A DNA stretch of 64,000 bases from Prevotella sp. ne3005 (GCF_900110085.1 NZ_FOCK01000003.1:124001-188000), one strand, 5' to 3'. Shown: positions 36,539 to 45,012, counted from the stretch's first letter. Notes: generated by a model from the letters alone, not told the origin. Program-made: numbers and translations.

Positions 36539-37489
36539 TTACACAATATTCTTCGGATGTCCGCTCAGAAATGAGCGGACATTATCTATGGCTATCTGGA
36601 TCAGTCGCTGGCGGGCTTCCAAGGTGGCCCAGGCAATGTGCGGGGTGATATAGGCATTGGGAACCTGAAGAAGCGGATGGTCAGCCTTGGGCGGCTCCTC
36701 TGTCATCACATCAGCACAATAAGCCCTGATCCGCCCCGCTTTCAAGGCTTCCGCCAAAGCATGGTCATCCACCAACGGCCCACGGCCTGTATTGATGAGT
36801 ATGGCCTCCGGATTCATCCACCCGACAGTCTCGGCACTGATGAGATGATGAGTATCTGGAGTGAGCGGACAATGCAGCGAGATGACATCTGAGGTCTGGA
36901 ACAGTTCCTTGAGGTCTGCCTTCTGGATGCCCTCGGGCAAGGTCTCAGCAGGTTTACTGGTCAGGGCCTTCACCTTCATGCCAAAAGCAAGGGCGATCTG
37001 CGCCACGCGCCGTCCGATATTTCCGAGGCCCACAACACCAAAGGTCTTGCCTGAGAGCTCGACAATCGACTCGTTGTAATAGCAGAAGTCGGGACTGCTG
37101 CTCCACCGTCCCTGCCGATTCTCCATCGCATACCGCTCTGTGTGGTTGGTAACAGCCAGCAAATGGGCAAACACCATCTGCGCCACACTCTCCGTACTGT
37201 AGGCTGGCACATTGGTCACGAAGATGCCCCGTTCATGGGCAGCCTCGAGATCCACCACATTATAGCCCGTCGCCAGCACCCCTATATATTGAAGATGTGG
37301 CAACTGCGCCATCTCCTCACGTCCGAGGATGACCTTATTCGTCAGCACGACCTCCGCCTCAGCGGCTCTTGCCACCGTCTCACTTGGCTTGGTACGGTCA
37401 TAAACCGTCACCTCGCCCCATTCCTTCAGCCCCTCCCACGACAAATCGCCCGGGTTAGCCGTATAGCCGTCAAGTATTACTATCCTCAT
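36539..37489 (-). CDS. D-2-hydroxyacid dehydrogenase (hydroxypyruvate reductase-like)
   Basis: 316 residues, cytoplasmic. NAD-binding GLGNIGRRVA (about 150), catalytic Arg in NTGRGPLVDD (about 238), Glu near 264-265, and catalytic His in TPHIAW (about 285). The family reduces 2-keto acids such as hydroxypyruvate or glyoxylate with NAD(P)H. The gene is convergent with GH27; a hairpin usable as terminator for GH27 lies inside its last codons. A 55-bp copy of its 5' end lies upstream at 37577-37631. Confidence 0.92.
   Translation of the reverse strand: MRIVILDGYTANPGDLSWEGLKEWGEVTVYDRTKPSETVARAAEAEVVLTNKVILGREEMAQLPHLQYIGVLATGYNVVDLEAAHERGIFVTNVPAYSTESVAQMVFAHLLAVTNHTERYAMENRQGRWSSSPDFCYYNESIVELSGKTFGVVGLGNIGRRVAQIALAFGMKVKALTSKPAETLPEGIQKADLKELFQTSDVISLHCPLTPDTHHLISAETVGWMNPEAILINTGRGPLVDDHALAEALKAGRIRAYCADVMTEEPPKADHPLLQVPNAYITPHIAWATLEARQRLIQIAIDNVRSFLSGHPKNIV
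36557..36582 (+). terminator. hairpin for GH27 inside the dehydrogenase 3' end
   Basis: Perfect 10-bp stem (36557-36566 with 36573-36582), loop AGAAAT, with a modest T-rich sequence after it on the plus strand. It encodes FLSGHP of the opposing gene. Confidence 0.5.
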
Positions 37490-37522
37490 AATTTACACTA
37501 CGTAAGTTACACTCCTCTGCCG

Positions 37523-37530
37523 CAAAGATA
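37523..37530 (-). promoter_or_regulatory. -7 box of the hydroxyacid dehydrogenase
   Basis: TATCTTTG on the minus strand, 33 bp before the ATG at 37489. Confidence 0.6.
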
Positions 37531-37576
37531 CGTATTATTTCCGATACTACAAAGAAAAAAGGAATATCTTTATTAT

Positions 37577-37631
37577 CTTCAGCCCACTCCCACGACAAAT
37601 CGCCCAGGTTAGCCGTATAGCCATCAAGTAT
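37577..37631 (-). repeat. partial duplicate of the dehydrogenase 5' end
   Basis: 55 bp matching 37424-37477 (codons about 5-22) with one inserted base and two substitutions, same orientation, about 150 bp apart. It lacks a start codon and is frameshifted, so it is a gene fragment. Confidence 0.85.
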
Positions 37632-37645
37632 GCACAAACAAAACG

Positions 37646-37978
37646 ATAACTGACACTTCTTACACTTCTGATATAACTTGTTCTATATTAGCAACTTACA
37701 AAACTCTATATCTAACACCTAACTGACACCTGAACTGACACCTAAATAATATCCGAATCAAAGTAAAACAAGTTGTTTTACTTTGTAAGAGATAGTCTTA
37801 TTGGGAAATAAAGATAGTCTTTTTCACACCAAAACAACTTGTTTTGCTTCAATGGAGACTATTTCCTTATCCTGCAAAGCAGGTGTTAGTTCAGGTGTCA
37901 GTTAGGTGTCAGATAACTATTTAGATATTTATTTGTATTTCAAGCACTTATGTCACAAGTGTAAGAAGTGTCAGTTAT
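37646..37978. repeat. 333-bp inverted-repeat (MITE-like) element
   Basis: Ends are perfect 22-bp inverted repeats (37646-37667 and 37957-37978). Inside, a 36-bp stretch at about 37709-37744 (repeats of ACTGACACCT) matches the complement of about 37879-37914 with 3 mismatches. In the centre are two palindromes (37759-37785 and 37830-37846) that are inverted copies of each other. No ORF and no clear target-site duplication. Confidence 0.8.
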
Positions 37979-38065
37979 ACTCAAAAGAGTAGTAGCAGCC
38001 AGACCCAGACACCTCACCTGTTTCTATCGTTAAATAACAACATGAACAAGGTTTTCCGCAAAAAA

Positions 38066-38097
38066 TTTGCTTTATTTGAGATCTTTGCGTATCTTTG
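38066..38097 (+). promoter_or_regulatory. promoter of the patatin gene
   Basis: TTTG 38066-38069, 20-bp spacer, TATCTTTG 38090-38097. It lies downstream of the ATG at 38042 and so fixes the start at 38117. Confidence 0.8.
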
Positions 38098-38116
38098 CAA
38101 AAAGAATTCATCAGAT

Positions 38117-39001
38117 ATGAAGGATATCGCATTGGTTTTGTCGAGTGGCGGTGCCAGAGGACTGGCTCACATCGGCGTGATTGAGGAGCTGGAATCTCGG
38201 GGCTATCACATCACCTCGATAGCCGGTTGCTCGATGGGCGCACTCATCGGTGGCGTATATGCAGCAGGGAAACTGACAGAGTTCCGTGAGTGGATGAAGA
38301 CCATCGACAGGAAGAAGATGCTTGAACTGACCGATTTCTCACTTTCTCTGAACCATTTCGTGAAGGGCAAGCGCATCATCGAGACCATCATGGAGTTTGT
38401 GCCGGATGTGGCCATCGAAGACCTGCCGATACCCTATAGTGCTGTGGCTGCCGACTTGAAAGAAGGTCGTGAGGTGGTCTTCAGCAAGGGCAGCCTGTTT
38501 GAGGCTATCCGTGCCAGCATCTCCCTACCCTCCTTCTACGAACCAGTGCAGCGCGACGGGATGATTCTGATTGACGGTGGTGTGATTAACCCGATCCCGC
38601 TGAATCGTGTCAGCCGGAAAACGGGCGACATCCTGGTTGGTGCCGATGTGAGCGGGCATGACTACAAATCGCAATGGGAAGAGATGCACCGACTGACGGA
38701 GTGGCAAAAGAAAGACAAGTCGCTGAAGGCGAAGATCCTCGACAAACTGATTCCCGACAACCTCGAATTCAACTATTATACGGTGCTGTCGCGTACCAGT
38801 TCGCTGATGATCCGCCAGAACTCCATCCTGATGACCAAGCTGATGAATCCCGACATGCTCATTGACATCCAGATGAGCCGCTACGGAGGCTTCGACTACG
38901 ACAAATCGGAGAAGATCATCGCCATCGGCCGCCAGAAGACCGCCGCCGTCCTCACCAAATTCGAGCAGAATACCAAATCGCAGGATTATTTTCTGATATA
39001 A
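38117..39001 (+). CDS. patatin-like phospholipase
   Basis: 294 residues from the ATG at 38117; an in-frame ATG at 38042 lies upstream of the promoter. The patatin fold is clear: oxyanion loop SSGGARG (about 9-15), nucleophile elbow GCSMG (Ser near 42), and the DGG dyad Asp in LIDGGVINP (about 155). No signal peptide, so cytoplasmic or peripheral. The family hydrolyses acyl chains from phospholipids. Probably co-transcribed with the TerB-like gene 12 bp downstream. Confidence 0.92.
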   Translation: MKDIALVLSSGGARGLAHIGVIEELESRGYHITSIAGCSMGALIGGVYAAGKLTEFREWMKTIDRKKMLELTDFSLSLNHFVKGKRIIETIMEFVPDVAIEDLPIPYSAVAADLKEGREVVFSKGSLFEAIRASISLPSFYEPVQRDGMILIDGGVINPIPLNRVSRKTGDILVGADVSGHDYKSQWEEMHRLTEWQKKDKSLKAKILDKLIPDNLEFNYYTVLSRTSSLMIRQNSILMTKLMNPDMLIDIQMSRYGGFDYDKSEKIIAIGRQKTAAVLTKFEQNTKSQDYFLI

Positions 39002-39013
39002 CTTTGTTAGACT

Positions 39014-39697
39014 ATGAGCATCATTAATCACTTCCTATCTGTAGTTATAGAACCGCAATTCAAATTGGCCCGTGACTTAACTGCTATGGCTATAGCCGAC
39101 GGAAAAGTTACACCTGAGGAAAAAGAGGCTATCAGGGCTATATGTCAATTAGAGAACATCAATGAAGCAACGTTGATGGAAAGTCTTCAAGGGAATTATG
39201 AGAATGCAGATGTTCGGATTCCAAAAGAGCGCAAAGAAAAAGAATCTTACCTTAGAGAACTTATTAAGCTAATAGGTACCGACAAATATGCTGCACCTCA
39301 GGAGATATACTTGTTCCAAATTGTTGCAGGAAGGATGGGACTGAACCAAATGGATGTTATGGGGATATTCCTGGCCTGTACGACACATCAGTATTTCAAA
39401 GGTGATGCGGGAATAGCCGTTTTAACCAGTTTCCTAAAAAACCATATTGCTCCTAAAAGTAAAAATGAAAAAGAGAATAGTGATAACATTCGAGCAATCT
39501 ATGAAACAGTAGCCACCAATACAGAAAGGCTCCAAGACCCTGAAGCAGATCGCGAACTGCTCCGACAGAATCTGGAGCGGGCCACAGAAACATTCATGCA
39601 GAATTCAATCCTCATGCAAGAATTTCGAGATTTGAATCTCGACCTGGGTAGAATATTAAAAGAAGAAGAGCTAAGAACTTTCAAGAAATACTATTAA
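39014..39697 (+). CDS. TerB-like helical protein
   Basis: 227 residues, soluble, all-helical. The segment LTAMAIADGKVTPEEKEAI followed by a second D/Q-rich helix pair resembles the TerB (tellurite resistance) family, whose acidic residues bind metal. The function of the family is not settled; it often works with membrane-stress or phage-defence proteins. The gene is visibly more AT-rich than its neighbours, which suggests separate ancestry. Confidence 0.7.
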   Translation: MSIINHFLSVVIEPQFKLARDLTAMAIADGKVTPEEKEAIRAICQLENINEATLMESLQGNYENADVRIPKERKEKESYLRELIKLIGTDKYAAPQEIYLFQIVAGRMGLNQMDVMGIFLACTTHQYFKGDAGIAVLTSFLKNHIAPKSKNEKENSDNIRAIYETVATNTERLQDPEADRELLRQNLERATETFMQNSILMQEFRDLNLDLGRILKEEELRTFKKYY

Positions 39698-39733
39698 AGT
39701 ATAGAAGCGCATATAATTACACCTCTATACTTT
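39696..39733. terminator. terminator between TerB-like and hypothetical genes
   Basis: Perfect 10-bp stem (39696-39705 with 39724-39733), loop of 18, overlapping the TerB-like stop codon; serves convergent genes. Confidence 0.6.
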
Positions 39734-39742
39734 ACTCACTCC

Positions 39743-40078
39743 TTACGCAATTAAAACCTTGACATCGTGGACGATGCGGATGGGGACCATGTAATCGCGG
39801 ATGATACGGTCTTTTTTCATCTCGACGACAAAGATCTCTTCTGCGTCTTTCAGGACAGGGCGAGCCTCTTCACTAATGTTGTTGAGGCGGACATTGCTGT
39901 CCCAGTCGCGGAAAAGGAGAGCAGTATCGCCGCCATCGTAGATAAGGATTGGACCGTCGGGGTCGGTAGTCTGGGGTTCGATGATAAGGAGCAGGTCCCC
40001 ATCATGGTCTTGTAGAATCTGGTACATAGTAAAAAGTACGTTTTTGTTGGTATTGATTTGATATTGGCCTGAGCCCAT
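39743..40078 (-). CDS. small hypothetical protein downstream of the AAA+ gene
   Basis: 111 residues from the ATG at 40078, which overlaps the stop of the AAA+ gene (TGATG arrangement); an alternative ATG at 40027 gives 94 residues. Acidic, beta-strand-rich, no signal peptide. I recognise no motif. The stop-start overlap argues for translational coupling and a shared task with the ATPase. Confidence 0.65.
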   Translation of the reverse strand: MGSGQYQINTNKNVLFTMYQILQDHDGDLLLIIEPQTTDPDGPILIYDGGDTALLFRDWDSNVRLNNISEEARPVLKDAEEIFVVEMKKDRIIRDYMVPIRIVHDVKVLIA

Positions 40079-42366
40079 CAGGCGCTGAAGCCCTTGACCC
40101 GGTGACGGGAGGACTTCAGCTCGTTGGCTTGGGGTTTGAATTTCTCGAAGGCCTTTGTGATGTCGGCAGCTTCGATGCGTTGGAAGTCGGTATTACCCGT
40201 AGAGAAGAGACGGTCGGCCATGGCGGGAATGATGCCGTTGTTGACAAACTGTTCTATCCAGCGGGCATTGCCGAAGTTGGCCTGCTTTTTCTCGAGGGTC
40301 TCCTCGATGGCAACCTCCATAGTGAGGGCGGCCTCATCTGTGAGGATATATTCATCGCGTTCCAACAGGTGACGGGCAATCTCCATCAGCTGGTTTGCGG
40401 TATAGTCCTCAAAATGATAGCGGAAGGGGAAGCGACCTGCCAATCCCGGGTTGGTGGCGAGCATGGCATCCATCTCCTTGGGATAGCCCGCAAAGACGAT
40501 GAGCATATCGGGGTTGGGTTGTGTGAGGACAGTGAGCAGCGAGTCGAGCACTCGGCCACCAAAGTCCTTACGGTCATCACCTCCCGTGTTGAGGGTGTAA
40601 GCCTCATCGATGAAGAGCACGTTACCCTTGGCCTCTTCAAGCACCATCTTCATGTTCTCCTCCGTCTGACCGATGTACTGGCCAACCAGTCGGGTACGGT
40701 CGACGGCGATAACCTCGCCTTTGGAGAGCAGGCCGAGCGAGTGGTAGATCTTACCCAACTTACGGGCCACGGTGGTCTTGCCCGTACCGGGATTACCCGT
40801 GAAGATGGAGTGGAAGATCAAGGGGCTGCTGGTCTTCAGGCCCCGGCGTTTACGCTCCAGGAAGAGGCGTGCTTGATTGGACATCGTCATGATGCCCTGT
40901 TTCACGTTCTCGAGGCCTATCATCTCCTTCAGCTCCCGCATGCTTTCGTCGAAGGTGGAAGTGGTGTCGGTGAGTTCCTCGAAGGGGATATCGTCCATCT
41001 CTACGTATGGGGAGACATCGATGGTGTCCTGAGCGACGAGACGGCCTATATAACGGGGAAGAATCTTGCTCTCGACAAACAGCCTGACCTCTTCGGACGA
41101 CCATTGGCTGAGCGTGCCCTCTGCCTGACCTTGGATGATAGCCCGGGCCAGACGGTCCTTGACACTCCCCGTGAGTTTCAGATGGCAGGCCGCCATGTGA
41201 TCGAACATGGCCTGCACCAGCTCGTAGGCCGTGCTGGGCTGCTGCTCCACCCAACTGTCGTCGCAGAAGAACTGTTTCAAAGAGGGGTAAAGGCCCAGGA
41301 GTTCGTCGATTTCGTGGCGGGTGCCACAGAGCCAGAGAAGTGTCTGACCATTGGACCTGCGTACCATGTCGATGACCTTACGCATGATGATTTTGCCGTT
41401 AGGTCCAATCAAGTCGGAAAGGCGGGTGAGGCAGAGCACCTTCATTTCGCAATCGTTGAGGATCTCTGGCAACAACTCGTAGGGGTTGTTGCGGGAGGGG
41501 TCGAAGAGCGTGGAGCAGTCGACGACCTTGCATTGGTAATCGGAGGTAACCAGCACCTGAAACATCCTCAGGATGAGCGGACGGGGATGCTCCATGCAGA
41601 TGAGCAGGTTTGGGGAGGTCTTCAACTCACCGAGTTCTTCTTCCTTGCGGAATTCGTTGATATACAACATCTGGCAGGACTGAATAGCTTTCATCCGCAT
41701 GGAGGCCGAGCCTGGCACATGGGCGACAGTGCTCCAATTGGGGTTGTCGGCATTCAGACATCCTGAGAGTGTGTCTTCCAAACTCATCAACATGCATCGA
41801 CGACCCGCCGAGAGGTCTTTCACCTTCAGATGATGGTCGAGGGTGAAGTCGTACCTCATGACAGAGCAGCTGTCTTGGCTGTCGCGAACGATCATCACAT
41901 ATTGGCCGGGAAGCCACACTTGGTGGCAGGAAATATCGAGGATTAGCTGTCGTTTCCTGCCTTTCTTGATTTTCACCACTTCATCTCCTTCGCATACAGG
42001 ACAGTATTCGTTGGTATAGATGTAGCAGCTAAAGCGATGCGGACGGAGCGACGCTCCAGGCTTGCCCTGGAAGGTGACCCTCATCACTTCATCGGAGTAA
42101 TAAACATGGTTGCCCTCCACCTGCAACTGAACAGAGTCGATATCAGCCATGCATTCCTTTTTTCCATGGGTTTCCCCAAGCTTGATTTCCGCTACGCGAT
42201 CGTTCATCGGTTTGGGGAAGGGAAGTTTTTCATCGTACTGATCATCGTGGTCTTCAGTTTCTTCGTCTTCTTCGGAATCGTCATCGAGGTCAATATCGTT
42301 GTCGATGAAATCCCGTAATAACTTCTCAAACTCTTCATCTTCCTGATTTTTCGGATTCTTGTCCAT
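40078..42366 (-). CDS. CbxX/SpoVK-type AAA+ ATPase with a degenerate first AAA domain
   Basis: 762 residues. Acidic N-terminus (about 20-45), a beta-rich part (about 60-240), then a segment (about 255-450) whose LLWLCGTRHEIDELL...LKQFF mirrors LIVFAGYPKEMDAML...LAGRF of the real ATPase but has no Walker A. The active domain (about 490-745) has GNPGTGKTT near 523, FIDEAYTL near 584, the sensor segment and an Arg finger region. CbxX/CfxQ proteins remodel protein complexes; the client here is unknown. Long structured leader upstream. Confidence 0.88.
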   Translation of the reverse strand: MDKNPKNQEDEEFEKLLRDFIDNDIDLDDDSEEDEETEDHDDQYDEKLPFPKPMNDRVAEIKLGETHGKKECMADIDSVQLQVEGNHVYYSDEVMRVTFQGKPGASLRPHRFSCYIYTNEYCPVCEGDEVVKIKKGRKRQLILDISCHQVWLPGQYVMIVRDSQDSCSVMRYDFTLDHHLKVKDLSAGRRCMLMSLEDTLSGCLNADNPNWSTVAHVPGSASMRMKAIQSCQMLYINEFRKEEELGELKTSPNLLICMEHPRPLILRMFQVLVTSDYQCKVVDCSTLFDPSRNNPYELLPEILNDCEMKVLCLTRLSDLIGPNGKIIMRKVIDMVRRSNGQTLLWLCGTRHEIDELLGLYPSLKQFFCDDSWVEQQPSTAYELVQAMFDHMAACHLKLTGSVKDRLARAIIQGQAEGTLSQWSSEEVRLFVESKILPRYIGRLVAQDTIDVSPYVEMDDIPFEELTDTTSTFDESMRELKEMIGLENVKQGIMTMSNQARLFLERKRRGLKTSSPLIFHSIFTGNPGTGKTTVARKLGKIYHSLGLLSKGEVIAVDRTRLVGQYIGQTEENMKMVLEEAKGNVLFIDEAYTLNTGGDDRKDFGGRVLDSLLTVLTQPNPDMLIVFAGYPKEMDAMLATNPGLAGRFPFRYHFEDYTANQLMEIARHLLERDEYILTDEAALTMEVAIEETLEKKQANFGNARWIEQFVNNGIIPAMADRLFSTGNTDFQRIEAADITKAFEKFKPQANELKSSRHRVKGFSA

Positions 42367-42390
42367 AGAATAAACATAAAGGTTTCTTGT

Positions 42391-42626
42391 CTACTGTTGT
42401 TTGTGTATGCCTTTCGAAAAAGGCGCAAGAGGTATTTGGGCAAAGCCGTGCGGCATTTGTCCAGTAAGGTTCATAGAGATTTACCCGAAGTCTCTATCAC
42501 AAAACGTTAGTGTGTCAATAAGTCAAAGAGCGTACGATCCCGCCAGCCTTTTACAGCCGGTGCATACTAAATGTTACCGAGTTTTGTGATAAGTGTTACT
42601 TGATTGTCATGTGTATTTTGATTTGT
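42391..42626 (-). ncRNA. structured leader or small RNA upstream of the AAA+ gene
   Basis: Minus-strand hairpins: a 10-bp closing stem (42496-42505 with 42581-42590), a 7-bp stem (42473-42479 with 42491-42497), a long stem at about 42439-42463 around GCCG/CGGC, and a perfect 6-bp UUCG hairpin (42409-42424). A boxA-like GCTCTTTGA lies at 42523-42531. A 27-codon ORF (42391-42474, starting MNLTGQMPHG) ends 24 bp before the ATPase ATG. Identity not recognised. Confidence 0.5.
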
Positions 42627-42631
42627 GGGTG

Positions 42632-42639
42632 CAAATATA
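42632..42639 (-). promoter_or_regulatory. -7 box of the AAA+ gene / structured RNA
   Basis: TATATTTG on the minus strand; predicted start near 42625, about 260 nt before the coding region. Confidence 0.6.
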
Positions 42640-42641
42640 AG

Positions 42642-42679
42642 AAAAAATCCCGATATCTTCCAAATAAATATCGGGATTT
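42642..42679 (-). terminator. rnr terminator
   Basis: 11-bp stem (42645-42655 with 42669-42679), loop of 13, followed on the minus strand by a T-run (plus-strand A's 42642-42647). Confidence 0.75.
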
Positions 42680-42735
42680 CTTTTAATATTTAACACTTCC
42701 TCGCGGGCGAATAAATAATAGGTACGCGCGACTTT

Positions 42736-44934
42736 TTAATCGTCGGCAAGGGTGAAATCGAGCTGTTTGCGTTCGAGGTTGGCACGGGCCACCTGGATGC
42801 GGATGGGATCGCCCAACTGGTACTTCGTGTGATGGCGTCGACCTACGATCATGAAGTTCTTCTCGTCGAAGTCGTAGTAGTCGTCTCCCAAGTCACGAAT
42901 GGGGATCATACCCTCACAATGGGTTTCATCGATCTGGGCATAGATGCCATAGGAGGTGAGGCCAGAGATATGGGCATCGTAGGTGTTGCCGATCTTGTCG
43001 GCCATAAATTCTACCATCTTATATTTGATGGAGTCGCGCTCGGCATTCTGACTAATCTGCTCCATGTCGCTACAGTGCTCACAGAACTCCTCGTACTTAT
43101 CCTTGTTGGCCGAGCGGGCACCATCCTGATATTTCGTCAGCAGACGGTGAACCATCATGTCGGGATAACGACGGATGGGTGAGGTGAAATGGGTGTAGTA
43201 GTCGAAGGCCAGGCCATAGTGCCCGATGTTATGGACGCTGTACTTGGCTTTCATCATGGCGCGCAGGGCCACGGTCTCGATGGCATTCTGCTCACGGGTG
43301 CCCTCTGCATCTGACATCAGGGCATTGAGTGACTTGGTGATGGCGCCCTTCGTACCACTGGTCTTGACCTTATAGCCGAACTTCGATACAAACTGGCGCA
43401 GGTTCTCGAGCTTGGCAGGATCGGGCTGGTCGTGGATACGATAAGGCAGAGTCTTGGCCTTCGCGCCCTTTTTCACACGGCCAATGCTCTCAGCAACCGT
43501 CTTATTGGCCAACAACATGAACTCCTCGATGAGTTTGTTGGCATCCTTCGAGGTCTTAAAGTAGGCTCTTATAGGTTTACCTGTCTCATCGATATCGAAA
43601 TGCAGTTCCTCGCGGTCAAACTTCACCGAACCATTCTTGAATCGGGCTGCACGGAGTTTCTTAGCCAGGGCATCGAGTTTGATGAGCTCGTTGGCATTCT
43701 CGCCCTTATAGGGATTCTTCTTCGTGGCAGGAGGTGCAGGCTCGCCCGTGCCGTCTTTCACGCCATTATCCTCCAGAATCTTCTGAACCTCTTCATAGGC
43801 ATAGCGGCGGTCGCTCTTGATGACGGTATGTGCCAGATGCCAGGCCTTGATGTTGGCCTCGTCGTCCATCTGGAAGATGACACTGTAACAGAGCTTTTCT
43901 TCGTCTGGGCGGAGTGAGCAGATGAAGTTACAGAGGCGCTCGGGGAGCATGGGGATGGTACGGTCGACGAGGTAGATACTCGTAGCTCGGGCATAGGCTT
44001 CCTTATCGATGGTGGAACCTTCTTTCACATAGTGGCTGACGTCGGCAATATGCACGCCAACCTCCCAAAGACCACTCTCCAACTTCCGGATTGAGAGGGC
44101 ATCGTCGAAGTCCTTGGCATCCTTCGGGTCGATAGTACAGGTGAAGACATCGCGCATATCCTCACGACGGGCAATCTCTTCTGGTGTGATGCCCGGATCG
44201 ATCTTCTCGGCGGCCTCCTCCACATTCTTCGGATACTTATACGGCAGGTTGTACTGGGCCAGGATGGCATGCATCTCAGCAGTGTTCTCACCCGTTTTTC
44301 CGAGGATATCGACAATCGAGCCGATGATGTTCTTGTGCTCACTATCGGGCCACTGCACCACCTTCACCACAGCCTTGTCGTCGGTCTTTCCACCCTTCAG
44401 CTTGCGCTTGGGGATGATGATGTCGTGGACAAAGGTCGTATCCTGAGGAACGAGGAAGGCCATATCTTTCTCTACACGCAGACGACCTACTATCTGGTCG
44501 TGGGCACGTTTCACAATCTCGATGACCTGTGCCTCCTTGATGTGCTTGTCGCGACGGGCCATATACGACACCTTTACCTTGTCGCCATCCATGGCCGACA
44601 TCGAGTTGCGCTCTGCCACGAACACCGGCGTACCCCCATCCTCTGGGAGGAACGAGTTACGCCCGTTGGCCTTCCTACGGAAGATACCCTCCTGCACCTG
44701 CGTCTTCAGGTTCAGGCGATAGCTGTTGTCACTTACTTTGGAGAGGAAGTCATCCCAAGCCATCTCTTCCATCGTATCGATGGCGAGCATCTTCAGGGGA
44801 TGCGTATCAAACTTCAGAGCCTTGAAGATCTGTCTGAACGTGAATGTCTCGTTCGGATTGTGCTGGAAGAGATTCTGCAGCAGTTCGCTGACCTGCTTCT
44901 TCCCTAATCGTTTTCCACCTTTTTTCTTTCCCAT
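42736..44934 (-). CDS. rnr: ribonuclease R
   Basis: 732 residues. Order: short basic N-terminus and winged-helix-like part, cold-shock OB domains (about 70-250), RNB catalytic domain (about 265-590) with DPKDAKDFDDALS (metal-binding Asp cluster near 270-280), VHIADVSHYV and HFTSPIRRYPD, and a C-terminal S1 domain ending QLDFTLADD. It degrades structured RNA 3' to 5'. Length fits the family. The gene is divergent from the SDR gene across a short AT-rich repeat. Confidence 0.96.
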   Translation of the reverse strand: MGKKKGGKRLGKKQVSELLQNLFQHNPNETFTFRQIFKALKFDTHPLKMLAIDTMEEMAWDDFLSKVSDNSYRLNLKTQVQEGIFRRKANGRNSFLPEDGGTPVFVAERNSMSAMDGDKVKVSYMARRDKHIKEAQVIEIVKRAHDQIVGRLRVEKDMAFLVPQDTTFVHDIIIPKRKLKGGKTDDKAVVKVVQWPDSEHKNIIGSIVDILGKTGENTAEMHAILAQYNLPYKYPKNVEEAAEKIDPGITPEEIARREDMRDVFTCTIDPKDAKDFDDALSIRKLESGLWEVGVHIADVSHYVKEGSTIDKEAYARATSIYLVDRTIPMLPERLCNFICSLRPDEEKLCYSVIFQMDDEANIKAWHLAHTVIKSDRRYAYEEVQKILEDNGVKDGTGEPAPPATKKNPYKGENANELIKLDALAKKLRAARFKNGSVKFDREELHFDIDETGKPIRAYFKTSKDANKLIEEFMLLANKTVAESIGRVKKGAKAKTLPYRIHDQPDPAKLENLRQFVSKFGYKVKTSGTKGAITKSLNALMSDAEGTREQNAIETVALRAMMKAKYSVHNIGHYGLAFDYYTHFTSPIRRYPDMMVHRLLTKYQDGARSANKDKYEEFCEHCSDMEQISQNAERDSIKYKMVEFMADKIGNTYDAHISGLTSYGIYAQIDETHCEGMIPIRDLGDDYYDFDEKNFMIVGRRHHTKYQLGDPIRIQVARANLERKQLDFTLADD

Positions 44935-44960
44935 AGACTTCTTTTTTTGGTTCTTTGCCG

Positions 44961-44968
44961 CAAAGATA
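44961..44968 (-). promoter_or_regulatory. -7 box of rnr
   Basis: TATCTTTG on the minus strand, 26 bp before the ATG at 44934. Confidence 0.6.
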
Positions 44969-44979
44969 GCAAAAAATTG

Positions 44980-45007
44980 TCAATTATCAATTATCAATTA
45001 TCAATTA
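44980..45007. repeat. TCAATTA heptamer repeat (4 copies)
   Basis: Four perfect tandem copies of TCAATTA between the -7 boxes of the divergent rnr and SDR promoters, where both -33 regions should lie. Confidence 0.9.
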
Positions 45008-45012
45008 TTTTG

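Larger units (their letters stand above)
37490..38116. other. gene-free region with duplication and inverted-repeat element
   Basis: 627 bp without a supported gene. It holds the dehydrogenase promoter (37523-37530), a copy of the dehydrogenase 5' end (37577-37631), a 333-bp inverted-repeat element (37646-37978) and the patatin promoter (38066-38097). Confidence 0.8.
42367..42735. other. gene-free region between the AAA+ gene and rnr
   Basis: 369 bp holding, on the minus strand, the rnr terminator, the AAA+ promoter and a leader of about 260 nt with several hairpins and one 27-codon ORF. Confidence 0.7.

Noticed and set aside
38042..38116. Upstream ATG adding 25 residues to the patatin
   Set aside because: A consensus promoter (38066-38097) lies downstream of that ATG, so it would not be transcribed from it.
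40102..41766. 554-codon plus-strand ORF opposite the AAA+ gene
   Set aside because: The minus-strand frame encodes clear AAA+ motifs; the plus frame is a by-product of codon bias and matches no family I recognise.
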